From positions 3,830,501 to 3,894,500 of the forward strand of contig NZ_CP016808.1 of the NCBI RefSeq assembly GCF_002741035.1: a DNA stretch of 64,000 nt, in the 5' to 3' direction. A program made the position numbers and the translations under genes. Each line of letters starts with the position of its first letter. Position 1 is the first letter of the stretch. Source of the stretch: Paenibacillus sp. BIHB 4019. GTDB lineage: Bacteria > Bacillota > Bacilli > Paenibacillales > Paenibacillaceae. The notes below the pieces were generated by a model. It was not told the DNA's origin, searched no databases, and saw only the letters and a program-made list of their open reading frames with translations. Of this stretch, positions 16,922 through 25,902 are shown one piece after another.

Positions 16922-18085
16922 TTAGGGCCCGAGCCAGCCCCATAACGCATAAACGAGCCCTAATGCGATAAAACCGTGCAGCAGCCTTGCGAGCATAAGC
17001 GGCTTGTAGCGCATATCGGTTTTGCTGACGAGGCTGGCCACCTGGGCGTGGACGGACAAACCTCCCCATGACAGCACCCATGCTGCGATTGCCGTTTGAT
17101 GCAGCAGACCTGTGCCAGCTTCGCCGGCGGCGCGGGCGCCAAGGGTTACTTCGAACAGGCCGAATATGGCGGCATCGGCAAGCGCTGGCGGAAGCCCGAA
17201 CAGCTCAAACAGCTGCCGCAGCATGGCAGCAAGCATGGTGATCAAGCCTGCTGACGTCAGCATTTCCATAATGACGGAGAAAAAAACAACGAGGCCGCCT
17301 ACGACGATCATTAGTCGCAGCGCAGACTGAATCGCCTCTTGCAGCAGCTGGCCGAGGCCCCGTCCATCGAGCAGGCGAGCCTCGTGCATCGCCTTCAGCG
17401 CGTCTGCAAGGCGCGAACGGCGCAACGTGCGCAAGTGTAGAGAGTGCTGTGAGTGCTGTGAGTGCTTCGAAGACGTTGTCGTATGCAGCGGCTGATGGCG
17501 TGCCGAAACGGGCTTTGCGCCGGAATCGGACATGCCGCTGCTGCGCCGTGCTTCGGTAATCGGCGCATGCGGATCGTGGAAGCGCATGAGCAGGCCGATG
17601 ATGAGCGCACCGCCATAATGGGCTGCCGCGAGCACGGGTGCCAGAGCGACATTGTGGAAGAAGCCGACTGATACGGCGCCGATTAGGAAGATGGGATCGG
17701 ACGTCGTCGTAAAGGCGACAAGCCGTTCTCCCTCTGTGCGGTTGATGAGCTGCTGCTCATAGAGCTTGGCTGTCAGCCTGGCCCCAACCGGATAGCCGGA
17801 TATATAGCCCATCGCCACCACGAAGCTGCCAATACCGGGAAGCTTGAACAGCGGGCGCATGAGCGGGTCCAGCAGCTTGCCGAAAAAATGGACGATGCCA
17901 AAGCCAAGCAGCAGCTCGGAAATGACGAAGAAGGGGAAAAGGGCAGGAAACAGCACCTGCCACCATATCGATAAGCCTCGCAGGGCAGATTCCAGCGCTT
18001 CATTGGGAAATACGGCCATTAACAGGGTGAGGAACACAGCAGCTAATCCTGTTAGGGCAGCGGGATGCGAGAGCGTGCGCAGCAT
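16922..18085 (-). CDS. ylbJ: Sporulation integral membrane protein YlbJ
   Basis: 387 residues with about eight membrane helices and two nucleoside-recognition (Gate) domains. Signatures include WWQVLFPALFPFFVISELLLG, the YISGYPVGARL motif and TTTSDPIFLIGAVSVGFF. YlbJ is a mother-cell sporulation protein of the outer forespore membrane. The ATG at 18085 is used because GGGGAGG lies 8 bases upstream; TTG at 18091 is too close. A hydrophilic loop near residues 175-215 contains a His/Ser-rich stretch (KHSQHSQHSLH) encoded by a 9-base tandem repeat. Confidence 0.92.
   Translation of the reverse strand: MLRTLSHPAALTGLAAVFLTLLMAVFPNEALESALRGLSIWWQVLFPALFPFFVISELLLGFGIVHFFGKLLDPLMRPLFKLPGIGSFVVAMGYISGYPVGARLTAKLYEQQLINRTEGERLVAFTTTSDPIFLIGAVSVGFFHNVALAPVLAAAHYGGALIIGLLMRFHDPHAPITEARRSSGMSDSGAKPVSARHQPLHTTTSSKHSQHSQHSLHLRTLRRSRLADALKAMHEARLLDGRGLGQLLQEAIQSALRLMIVVGGLVVFFSVIMEMLTSAGLITMLAAMLRQLFELFGLPPALADAAIFGLFEVTLGARAAGEAGTGLLHQTAIAAWVLSWGGLSVHAQVASLVSKTDMRYKPLMLARLLHGFIALGLVYALWGWLGP
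17442..17468 (-). repeat. 9-base tandem repeat inside ylbJ
   Basis: Three consecutive units, two exact GAGTGCTGT copies and one GAGTGCTTC, encode a Ser-Gln-His / Ser-Lys-His run in a loop of YlbJ. Unit number can change without a frameshift. Confidence 0.8.
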
Positions 18086-18338
18086 GGTCAAGACCTCCCC
18101 TCAATATGACGCTTCACAGTCAAAGGGACTTGTCCCGGAAAATAGGCAAGCAGCCCGCAGCTCTGGCAGAAGTCCTTTGATCATCTTTATGCAGAAACTA
18201 GGACATCCATCACTTGCAAAGGAGGAAAAGCCTATAAAAATATTTTTAGTCCCGGAAAGAAAACGCTTGCAAAAAGGGTAGACGCGGGATTATTTTATGG
18301 TACAATGGAATTACCTTTGAATGCTTGGAGTGATGAGA

Positions 18339-18437
18339 ATGAGTATAATCGCTGGCATCCTCGTCTGTGCTTTCGTCTATGTAATTAGGGAATCGCTTAC
18401 AGCACCAGGAGAAGAGGACTACGAAGGCTACCACTAA
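18339..18437 (+). CDS. Small membrane peptide, 32 residues
   Basis: Reads MSIIAGILVCAFVYVIRESL followed by an acidic tail (EEDYEGYH). One N-terminal hydrophobic helix is followed by a charged end, typical of small membrane peptides. GGAG lies 9 bases before the ATG, a TGGTACAAT extended -10 box sits at about 18297-18305, and a clean terminator follows 24 bases later. So a complete 200-base transcription unit exists. No family is recognised. Confidence 0.6.
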   Translation: MSIIAGILVCAFVYVIRESLTAPGEEDYEGYH

Positions 18438-18460
18438 ATTAAACCTAATCCTTTTACAAA

Positions 18461-18489
18461 GCCCGCATAGCTATATGCGGGCCTTTTTT
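18461..18489 (+). terminator. Terminator after the 32-residue peptide
   Basis: GCCCGCATA, short loop, TATGCGGGC and TTTTTT. Confidence 0.9.
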
Positions 18490-18567
18490 CATATAACAAA
18501 TTATACAGCTACATTGTGCAGCTCAACATTGAAGGGCTGCGTAGGTGCAACTCTGCTCCAGGCAGGG

Positions 18568-19692
18568 CTACTCCAAATAACGCTCAACTTCAAGCGACGC
18601 AAGCAGCAAGGGGCCTATACCCATATAATGGTCAGATACGACCGCTTCAGAAATGTAATAATCGAAGGAGCCATTGCGATCTTTGCTGAGCCCCGCGCCA
18701 TGGCAAATTTGATGAAGGTGGATGCCTTGGCTATCCTCCGTGACCAAATGGCGGATAATCCCTTCGTACCCTTTCAGCATGGCACCGCGCAAGCCGGACT
18801 CCAGATAACGTAGACGCAAGCCTTTAGCCATCGCGTAGACGAACATGATCGAACCTGTCGCCTCCAAATAATTGCCTTTACGCTTTCCTTGATCAAGCAC
18901 CTGATACCATAAGCCGCTGTCTTTATCCTGCACGTCAACAAGCGCAAGGCACATCCGTTGAAAAATGCCGATAATCGTACCGCGTTTCGGGTGATCGATC
19001 GGGAAATGCTCCAGACAATCAACCAAAGCCATCGCATACCAGCCCATGGCCCGGCTCCAAAAATGCGAAGACAGGCCGGTATGCGAGTCTGCCCATTCCT
19101 GCTCCCCGGATTCATCCCAACCATGATACAGCAGCCCCGTGCGCTTGTCGCGGGTTTTACGTTCGACAAGCAGCAGTTGATGCGCGACCTCATTCATCAG
19201 CTCCGGACGGTCGAACACTTTCGCATATTCGGCCAGAAAAGGGGAGGCCATATACAGCCCATCGAGCCACATTTGGAATGGGTATACTTTCTTATGCCAG
19301 AAGCCGCCCTCGGAGGTGCGGGGCTGGCTAATCAATTGGGCAGCCAGTGTATCGGCAGCTTTCGAGTAGCGTTGTTCACCCGTGTTCTCATATTGAAAAA
19401 ATAAATTTTTGCCCTGATTGATTTGATCCAGGTTGTATTCCTCCAGCGTATAGGAGCGAATCGTTCCGTCTTCTGCAATATAGTGATCCATATGGAGCTG
19501 CATGAAATGATAATATCGTTTTTCGTTCAGTTGAATGCCCGCGCGGGCCATCGCCATCAGCAGCATGCCGGGAACATAGGCCCAACGCTCCATTGGATAA
19601 TGGTGAAAGCCGTCTGGGCCGCATTGGCTCATGATGGTTTCGGCTACTTTACCCGCCCATCCTGTCAAATGAACCTGTTGTTGCTCCATCAT
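18568..19692 (-). CDS. GH105 unsaturated rhamnogalacturonyl/galacturonyl hydrolase (YteR-like)
   Basis: 374 residues with no signal peptide. It matches GH88/GH105 (alpha/alpha)6 barrels: HYPMERWAYVPGMLL, PFQMWLDGLYMASPF with the likely catalytic Asp, FWSRAMGWYAMAL, and GNYLEATGSIMFVYA. These enzymes hydrate the 4,5-unsaturated uronic acid left by pectin lyases and release it in the cytoplasm. The start is the ATG pair at 19692/19689, preceded by GGAGGGGATC. The gene overlaps the end of the esterase gene by 44 bases, so the two are probably translationally coupled. Confidence 0.88.
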   Translation of the reverse strand: MMEQQQVHLTGWAGKVAETIMSQCGPDGFHHYPMERWAYVPGMLLMAMARAGIQLNEKRYYHFMQLHMDHYIAEDGTIRSYTLEEYNLDQINQGKNLFFQYENTGEQRYSKAADTLAAQLISQPRTSEGGFWHKKVYPFQMWLDGLYMASPFLAEYAKVFDRPELMNEVAHQLLLVERKTRDKRTGLLYHGWDESGEQEWADSHTGLSSHFWSRAMGWYAMALVDCLEHFPIDHPKRGTIIGIFQRMCLALVDVQDKDSGLWYQVLDQGKRKGNYLEATGSIMFVYAMAKGLRLRYLESGLRGAMLKGYEGIIRHLVTEDSQGIHLHQICHGAGLSKDRNGSFDYYISEAVVSDHYMGIGPLLLASLEVERYLE

Positions 19693-20755
19693 CGTTACGA
19701 TCCCCTCCTGCAATTGTCGTTTGCTCCAGCAGCTGGGTTCGCAGCCAGGCGTAAGCAGCATCTCCGTGAATTTCATGTCCTCCATCAAAAAAGACAGCTT
19801 GCACAGCATCTGGCGCCCCGGCGGCGCTATATATGCTGCGCAGCTCAGCGTATGCCTGCCGTGCAGACTGCTGCGGGAATAAGTGGTCAACAGCCCCTGC
19901 TTCCAGAAAAAGGCCTCGCGGCGCAATGAGCCCGAGCAGCTCAGGCATTTCCGCTTCCAGCAGCACGCCCGGAATATAATTGTCCAGGCAGTGATTGCGT
20001 GCCAAAATGCTGCTTTCAAACAGGCTTGCATAACCGCTGACTACGGCGCAGCGGATTCTGTCGTCCATAGCGGCCGTAAAACCCGCAACAAGACCGCCGC
20101 CGGAAATGCCCATAATTGCGATGTTAGTGGATTCCACATCGCTGCGTTCCTGCAAATAATCGATGACTCTCGAGGTCTCATAGACGCGCAAGCCTGCAAG
20201 TGTGCGCCCTGTAAGCAGCAAATGCACAGCTAGCATGAAGCAGGAGTTTTTTGCAGGCGAGTCTGCGGCCTTATCCTCATCCAGCCTGCGGTCGCCGAAG
20301 CCGAGCAGCTCAGGGGCTGCGACCACATACCCTTCTTTTACAAGCGCTATGGCAAAATCTTTATGCAAGCCCGAAGCGCCGGAGCGTTCCGAGCCATCTG
20401 GTTCAAGCCCGACGATTTCCCGGCTGCCGTATCCGTGGCCGTGGCAGGCAATGACAGCCGGAGAGGGCTGCGCCGCGGGATTATCCGGCAGCAGCACATA
20501 CATGGCCATCCGCAGTCCGTCTACAGTGGCGATTTCCACACGTTCCCGTATATAGCCATCGCATTGTGTTCGTTCCAACAAGCGCGGCTCCAGAGGCTGA
20601 TGCTCGTGCAGAGCATAATGGCCTAGCAGTTGTCCAAACGAAGCCTTTACTGTCTCCCGGCGCTGCTCGGGATTCGCAGCAGAACGGGCGGAATGTCTAT
20701 TAGCAGCTGCCTGCTGGACAAGCGATTGCAAATAATGCTCAAGCTTTAAGGACAT
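19649..20755 (-). CDS. Alpha/beta hydrolase, probable carbohydrate acetyl esterase
   Basis: 368 residues of the large alpha/beta-hydrolase type (Abhydrolase_7 / acetyl-xylan esterase-like). The nucleophile elbow GISGGG, a likely acid Asp in AVDHLFP and His in FFDGGHEIHG form the triad; HGHGYGS is the oxyanion region. There is no signal peptide. It lies between a pectinesterase and a GH105 gene, which suggests removal of acetyl or similar esters from pectin oligosaccharides in the cytoplasm. Its natural substrate is inference. The reading frame overlaps the next gene's start by 44 bases. Confidence 0.75.
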   Translation of the reverse strand: MSLKLEHYLQSLVQQAAANRHSARSAANPEQRRETVKASFGQLLGHYALHEHQPLEPRLLERTQCDGYIRERVEIATVDGLRMAMYVLLPDNPAAQPSPAVIACHGHGYGSREIVGLEPDGSERSGASGLHKDFAIALVKEGYVVAAPELLGFGDRRLDEDKAADSPAKNSCFMLAVHLLLTGRTLAGLRVYETSRVIDYLQERSDVESTNIAIMGISGGGLVAGFTAAMDDRIRCAVVSGYASLFESSILARNHCLDNYIPGVLLEAEMPELLGLIAPRGLFLEAGAVDHLFPQQSARQAYAELRSIYSAAGAPDAVQAVFFDGGHEIHGDAAYAWLRTQLLEQTTIAGGDRNDDGATTGSFDRMGG

Positions 20756-20788
20756 GCTGTTGCCCTCCCTCTTTAATCGTTCGATTGA

Positions 20789-21679
20789 TCAGTAGCCTTC
20801 GGGATGCCAGCCATCAAGGATGGCAATGATGCGATAGTTGGCCGCCTCGTCTGCTTCAAGCTGCCTGGACCAAGAAACGCGCGCTCTTGCAGCTGCTCCT
20901 TCGCCAAAGCTGCCAAACTCTTCATAGCGGCTTGTAGCTTCACGATCCGGCTGCCCCCAGTTATGCCAGCCTTCAGGTGTGATCGAGCCGTCTATCGATG
21001 TGCGGATGAATGCAACATGGGCATAGGGCCGCCATGGCCTGCCTAAATAAACATCCACGACTCCTTCGGCTCCGGTAATTTTGCAATCGAGGAATACATA
21101 GCCGAACGCGGCATCCTCGGGTGTCGAGGCAGCCGTAATATAGCCTCGGGAGCGTTTGTTATGCAAGTGGCAGCTTTCAAATACGGCCGTCGCTGCCCCG
21201 AAAATATAATCGACATCGCCTTCAATGTAGCACTCGCTGTAATATTGCTTGCCTTTGCCCGTATACAGCGTATCCTGATCGCCCAGCAGCCTGACGCGGC
21301 GGAATACAGCTTGATCCGAATCGACGAACGCGGCTACAGCCTGGCCTGTGCCAGGCCCCGAGGCGTTGCGAATCGTCACATTTTCCGCAGTGAATGCTTC
21401 TGCCCAAACATTTAAAGTGCCTGAACGAAACGTTCCGAGCGGCTCCCCGTCCGGTCCCAGCGTATGGGCATTGTCTGACCAAGTAATAATCGTTTTCTCG
21501 CTGTCTTCCCCGAGCAGCAGTATAGGCGGGGCAGAGGCTGGAATCGTGATCTTTTCCTCATAAATTCCCGGTCTGATGCGAATCGTGACCGCTTCGGCAC
21601 AATCCGCCGGAATAGAGTCAATGGCCGCCTGCAAGCGGCTGTAATCAGCATGGTCTTCTTTGGATACGGTAATCAGCAT
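20789..21679 (-). CDS. Pectinesterase (CE8), cytoplasmic form
   Basis: 296 residues. It removes methyl esters from galacturonan. All CE8 signatures are present: GQAVAAF, GDQDTLY with the first catalytic Asp, GDVDYIFG with the nucleophilic Asp, and LGRPW with the substrate-binding Arg. There is no signal peptide, so it should act inside the cell on imported oligosaccharides. The ATG at 21679 is chosen because AAAGGAGCG lies about 10 bases upstream; TTG at 21697 overlaps that site. It is first in a three-gene run with the esterase and GH105 genes and is divergent from an AraC gene. Confidence 0.92.
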   Translation of the reverse strand: MLITVSKEDHADYSRLQAAIDSIPADCAEAVTIRIRPGIYEEKITIPASAPPILLLGEDSEKTIITWSDNAHTLGPDGEPLGTFRSGTLNVWAEAFTAENVTIRNASGPGTGQAVAAFVDSDQAVFRRVRLLGDQDTLYTGKGKQYYSECYIEGDVDYIFGAATAVFESCHLHNKRSRGYITAASTPEDAAFGYVFLDCKITGAEGVVDVYLGRPWRPYAHVAFIRTSIDGSITPEGWHNWGQPDREATSRYEEFGSFGEGAAARARVSWSRQLEADEAANYRIIAILDGWHPEGY

Positions 21680-21714
21680 AGCGAGCGCTCCTTTCAAATA
21701 AGCGAAGTTTTATC

Positions 21715-21720
21715 TATAAT
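21715..21720 (+). promoter_or_regulatory. Possible -10 box for the AraC gene
   Basis: TATAAT in the 85-base gap between the divergent pectinesterase and AraC genes; TTTCAA 17 bases upstream is a weak -35. The AraC protein probably binds in this gap. Confidence 0.35.
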
Positions 21721-21764
21721 GGGAGGTATTATTGTGAACCTTGTTTCCATACGGAGGAATGCCC

Positions 21765-22646
21765 ATGACCGCGTCTGCGTCCGATAGCCTCAATCCGAAA
21801 TATCATATGGAAGACGGCAAGCTGAGCATTCAGCATATGAAGCGCAAAGGCGCCACCGCGATGCCTCGTCCACACAGCCATGCATCGGTCGAGCTGTACT
21901 ACCTGCTGGATGGCGAGCGTGTCTATTTTGTGGACGGGCAGGTGGTTACCGTGCATAAAGGCGAGCTTATTATGATTGCCGGGCATGAAATTCATGCGAC
22001 GGCCAGCTCCGAGGTAGCGGAATTTGAGCGAATCCTCATTAATTATGACCCTGCCATTTTGCCGCGAGCATTGCAAACGCTGGAGCTGCTGCTTCATGGA
22101 CGAGGGTTTCGCGTCTTCCCGCTTTCGCTGCGCGAGCAGGGGGAAACGGAACGCCTCCTTAACAAAATGCTGGATGAAAGCCGGCAGGAAAAGCCTTTTT
22201 ACGAATCCTATTGCCTATCCTTGCTGGCGGAGCTGATCATTTTGCTAGGCCGCTTCGAGAATACGGCAAGCCGGTCAAATCCTTCTCGTTACTCGCTGCA
22301 TAATAAAGTGTCTGAAATCGCGACTTATGTGCGTGAGCATTATCGTGAAGCCGTGACGCTGGAGGATACGGCGAAGCATTTTTACTTGAGCAGCTCCTAT
22401 CTCAGCCGAATCTTTCATAAGCTTACCGGCTTCCGCTTTCGGGAATACATCATTCACATCCGGGTTCGTGAAGCGCAGCAGCTGCTTGGCGGCTCCCGCC
22501 AAAAAATTCAGGAAATCGCGTTAGCTGTAGGCTTCGAGCATTTATCCCATTTCAATAAGACGTTTAAAAAAGCGACCGGCCTTACACCTATGGAGTACCG
22601 CAAGCAGGCAAAAAACGGACAAGCTCCGCCGCATCAGCCTTTTTAA
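21765..22646 (+). CDS. AraC family transcriptional regulator (cupin plus HTH)
   Basis: 293 residues. An N-terminal cupin sensor domain (RPHSHASVELYYLLDGERVYFVDG) is followed by a C-terminal AraC DNA-binding domain with two helix-turn-helices (TLEDTAKHFYLSSSYLSRIFHKLTG and IQEIALAVGFEHLSHFNKTFKKATG). The ATG at 21765 has GGAGGA 6 bases upstream; the TTG at 21741 lies before this site. It is divergent from the CE8-esterase-GH105 run and convergent with GH28, so it probably activates one or both in response to a pectin-derived sugar. Confidence 0.9.
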   Translation: MTASASDSLNPKYHMEDGKLSIQHMKRKGATAMPRPHSHASVELYYLLDGERVYFVDGQVVTVHKGELIMIAGHEIHATASSEVAEFERILINYDPAILPRALQTLELLLHGRGFRVFPLSLREQGETERLLNKMLDESRQEKPFYESYCLSLLAELIILLGRFENTASRSNPSRYSLHNKVSEIATYVREHYREAVTLEDTAKHFYLSSSYLSRIFHKLTGFRFREYIIHIRVREAQQLLGGSRQKIQEIALAVGFEHLSHFNKTFKKATGLTPMEYRKQAKNGQAPPHQPF

Positions 22647-22697
22647 GGGAGGTGCTTTGCTTGCGAGCTGCTATTGCCGTCCTTTTATACGCCAATG

Positions 22698-24119
22698 CTA
22701 CTCAACGATCGAATGGTTACATTGATACAGCTGAACCTCGGGGAGCGTTGACGTATGCAGCTTCAATTTCTCCAGCTTTAAATGATCGGCATAGCGGGCG
22801 ATTACCCCGTTAACCGCTGTTGCCTCGAGCCCATCAACCGTTAAGCCGCTTAGCGGCAGCTCGGGAAGCCCGTTAATGAGCAAAGCTGTTGCAGCGCCGT
22901 GGCAGGTCAGCTCGCGCAGTGTAATATTGCGGAAGACGGGCGTTTCCTCTGTCACCTCAACAAGCTGCTCATCGCAGCCCTCCGAGCCTTCCACCCCGGC
23001 ATAAAAGAAATGAAACGAAATGGCCTCGCGCACAATATCTGCCATTTGAATTCTTTCCATGACAATATCTTCAACTACGCCGCCGCGGCCGCGAACGCTT
23101 TTGAAGCGCAAGCCAATATCCGTGCTGATGAACTGGCAGTCAGATGCATACACGGCTTTGACGCCGCCGGACATTTCGCTTCCAATTACAATGCCGCCAT
23201 GGCCATGGTAGACGGTGCAATGCCGGATCGTTACGAATTCGCAGGGCAGTGCCCGATTTCTGGCCTCCTCGCCCTTGCCCGACTTCAAGCATATAGCGTC
23301 ATCGCCAACGTCGAAGGTGCAATGCTCGATGAGCGAGTGGCGGCAGGATTCCAGATCAAGGCCATCTCCATTTTGGGAATGCCAAGGGTTGCGAACGTTC
23401 AGCCGCCGGATCGTTACCTGCTCGCAGTTGTACAGGTGCAAGCACCAGGCGGGCGAATTTTGAAACGTTGGCCCATCAAGCCGTACCCTAGAGCAGCCGC
23501 GCAGACTAAGCAGGGTGGGACGGAGATAGGCTCTTGCTGGTAAATAGGCCTCGCAAGCCGTTACACCACGCTGGCGCAGTTCATGAGCAAGTGCTTCTCC
23601 TTCCATCGCCTCAAGCGACGGCCACCACATATTTCCTTCATCATTAACGGCTCCGCCGGATTGAAGCAGTCCATTCCATTGCTCATTCGTCAGCTTAAAG
23701 CGTTTGACGGGACGCCAGCCTTGTCCGCCCCCGTCGAAAATGCCCCCGCCCGTAATCGCAATGTCTTCCAGATTTTCGCCATCGAGCGGCGCTTGGCAGC
23801 GAACAGCCGATTCTCCCTCAAAATGCGAGGCCACAAGCGGATACAGGTCAGCCTTTGGCTCGAACAATACCAGTGCGCCTTGCTGCGCATGAAGCTCGAT
23901 TCGGCTATGCAGGCGCAGAGGCCCAGTCCGCCATAAGCCAGGCGGAATGATTACGCGGCCGCCTCCCGCAGCGGAGCAGGCATCGATCGCCTGCTGGAAC
24001 GAAGCGGTACACAGCGTCAGGCTGCCCGGCACAGCTCCAAATTCCGTTACGAGGAAGCTTTTGTCTGGAATAGCCGGCAATGCCGGAAGCGGATATCGCA
24101 TCTTTTCCGTAGTATCCAT
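22698..24119 (-). CDS. GH28 polygalacturonase-like glycoside hydrolase, cytoplasmic
   Basis: 473 residues, a right-handed beta-helix of family GH28. The catalytic motifs are present: NGDGLD, GDDAICLKSG with paired Asp, GHGGIVIGSE with His, and RFKS for substrate binding. It begins with LVTEFGAVPG and has no signal peptide, which points to hydrolysis of imported (rhamno)galacturonan oligosaccharides, probably exo-acting. It lies 16 bases downstream of the GH43 gene on the same strand and is probably co-transcribed with it. Confidence 0.9.
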   Translation of the reverse strand: MDTTEKMRYPLPALPAIPDKSFLVTEFGAVPGSLTLCTASFQQAIDACSAAGGGRVIIPPGLWRTGPLRLHSRIELHAQQGALVLFEPKADLYPLVASHFEGESAVRCQAPLDGENLEDIAITGGGIFDGGGQGWRPVKRFKLTNEQWNGLLQSGGAVNDEGNMWWPSLEAMEGEALAHELRQRGVTACEAYLPARAYLRPTLLSLRGCSRVRLDGPTFQNSPAWCLHLYNCEQVTIRRLNVRNPWHSQNGDGLDLESCRHSLIEHCTFDVGDDAICLKSGKGEEARNRALPCEFVTIRHCTVYHGHGGIVIGSEMSGGVKAVYASDCQFISTDIGLRFKSVRGRGGVVEDIVMERIQMADIVREAISFHFFYAGVEGSEGCDEQLVEVTEETPVFRNITLRELTCHGAATALLINGLPELPLSGLTVDGLEATAVNGVIARYADHLKLEKLKLHTSTLPEVQLYQCNHSIVE

Positions 24120-24135
24120 TCGTCAAGCCTCCTGC

Positions 24136-25704
24136 CTAATCTGCAATCGGTTCGTAGCTGAACCAGTCGAAATCCGCATAATGTGTGCGATCTGCACGGG
24201 CGGAAGCAGCATACATCCCCATATAGGCGCCCGTAAAACCTCCGGCCTTATCGGTGCTGAGTAGGGTACCATCTGCTGCTTCGCCAAGCGGCTGCCAATT
24301 TGGCGACCCGGCTTCACGCCAGAAGAAGCTATAGCTTTGGCCATGCGCCTCGGCCTTCAATTCCAGATTGTTTCCGCTGTAAGGAATGGCGGCGAGCACG
24401 GTTTCTTCCCCTTGTCTCCGCTCGGTAAGGCGAATTTCCGAGCTTCCTTCATAGCTGCCGTATTCTGCGCGGAACTGGAAGTCGGCATTTTGCAGCAGGA
24501 CGATACCGGCGGCATCGCCAGCTTGCTCTGGCGCAAAGTTCATGGTGGTCTGAGCACGGAAATTCATATGCTGCTGTCTGCGTCCGACGAAGGACGGGTT
24601 GCTGTCAGCAGCGATGGAGTCCGGCTTTAGCTTAAGGCGCAATGAGCCCGGATTTTCTGTGAGACTCCAGAAATCGCCGCGAGGGGTGCGAATAAAGTTC
24701 CAGATCGGCGAGAGCTCCGGCTGGTCGAAGTCATCGCGCGCCGGCAGCTGCGGCCATGGCGTTTCCGGCAAGCTTGGAGCCAAAGCCTCCAACTCCAAAA
24801 TTCCTTTGCCGGGATTGACGACCGGCCATTCCCGCTCCCAAACAACGGGCACAAGGAACGTTTCACGCCCCAAATTGCGGAAGTAGCCGCCATAAGGCCT
24901 GGAAGCGAGACAAAGCATCCACCAGTCTCCATGCTGCGTTTCAATCAGCTCGCCATGGCCGACGTTGACGATCGGATAGCTGCGGCCCAGATGGCGATGA
25001 GTGAGAATCGGATTGCCCTTATACCCCTCATAGGGACCGGCTGCCGATTCGCTGCGCGCAATCGTAATCGCATGGGTATGGCCAGTTCCTCCCTCAGCGA
25101 TCAGCAAATAGTACCAGCTGCCGATTTTGTACAAGTGAGGGCCTTCTTGGGCGTGGGCCACCTTCAGTGCGCCTTGCCAGATGCTCGTCTTCGGTCCGAC
25201 CAGCTTCCCGCTTTCCAAATCCAGCTCTTGCAGCCAAATGTCCATATGCTTTGGATAAAGCTGGCCTTCTGGGGGGAAGCGGTTTCCGGTATAATAAACC
25301 TTGCCGTCTTCATCAAAAAACAAGGAAGGGTCTATCCCCGGCGCATCCTCCAGCCATACGGGGTCCGACCAGCTTCCGGCGGGATCGGTTGCGGTGACAT
25401 AGAAGTTATGGCATTCCTTGTCGTTGTCTACAAAGGTCGTAATCATATAATAGGTCCCGTTATGATAGCGCAGCGTTGGCGCCCAAATGCCCCTTGATGG
25501 AGCAATTGCATCCAAATTGAGCTGGGAAGGACGATCAAGCACATGTCCAATTTGCCGCCAATTGACCAGATCCTTGCTGTGAAAAATCGGAACTCCGGGG
25601 AAAAACTCAAAGCTTGATGTAACCAAATAATAGTCTTCTCCGACGCGTATCGCTGACGGATCGGGATAAAAGCCGGGTAGAACAGGGTTTTGGAATGTGC
25701 GCAT
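24136..25704 (-). CDS. GH43 family beta-xylosidase/arabinofuranosidase
   Basis: 522 residues. An N-terminal five-bladed propeller of GH43 carries the base Asp in FYPDPS, the pKa-modulating Asp in PGIDPS and the acid Glu in HAQEGPHLYK. A C-terminal beta-sandwich follows (from about residue 320; PARDDFDQPELSPIWNFIR). This is the usual two-domain beta-xylosidase layout. There is no signal peptide. It removes xylose or arabinose from imported oligosaccharides. It is first in the GH43-GH28 operon and divergent from the membrane AraC sensor. Confidence 0.9.
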   Translation of the reverse strand: MRTFQNPVLPGFYPDPSAIRVGEDYYLVTSSFEFFPGVPIFHSKDLVNWRQIGHVLDRPSQLNLDAIAPSRGIWAPTLRYHNGTYYMITTFVDNDKECHNFYVTATDPAGSWSDPVWLEDAPGIDPSLFFDEDGKVYYTGNRFPPEGQLYPKHMDIWLQELDLESGKLVGPKTSIWQGALKVAHAQEGPHLYKIGSWYYLLIAEGGTGHTHAITIARSESAAGPYEGYKGNPILTHRHLGRSYPIVNVGHGELIETQHGDWWMLCLASRPYGGYFRNLGRETFLVPVVWEREWPVVNPGKGILELEALAPSLPETPWPQLPARDDFDQPELSPIWNFIRTPRGDFWSLTENPGSLRLKLKPDSIAADSNPSFVGRRQQHMNFRAQTTMNFAPEQAGDAAGIVLLQNADFQFRAEYGSYEGSSEIRLTERRQGEETVLAAIPYSGNNLELKAEAHGQSYSFFWREAGSPNWQPLGEAADGTLLSTDKAGGFTGAYMGMYAASARADRTHYADFDWFSYEPIAD

Positions 25705-25902
25705 GCTGTTTGCCTCCTAGCAGTAAATAAAATGTAAGCCCATACAAGTATAGATCAAAAAAACATCATAATCTTGAAACTTTCATGCCCAATTTCGTGT
25801 TTTTTATATATTCTTGTCATATTTGTGCTAGTTTCAGCTGATAAGGCAGTTAACTTTCCTCGAAGAAATGTGTATAGTGGAAACTATAAAGGGGCGATAG
25901 CG

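Noticed and set aside
18246..18434. 62-codon frame on the minus strand over the small peptide gene
   Set aside because: It lacks a ribosome binding site and runs antisense to a well-formed plus-strand unit with its own terminator.
25774..25902. N-terminal extension of the AraC sensor from 25774
   Set aside because: Hydrophobic but without a ribosome binding site; AAAGGGGCG marks the ATG at 25903.
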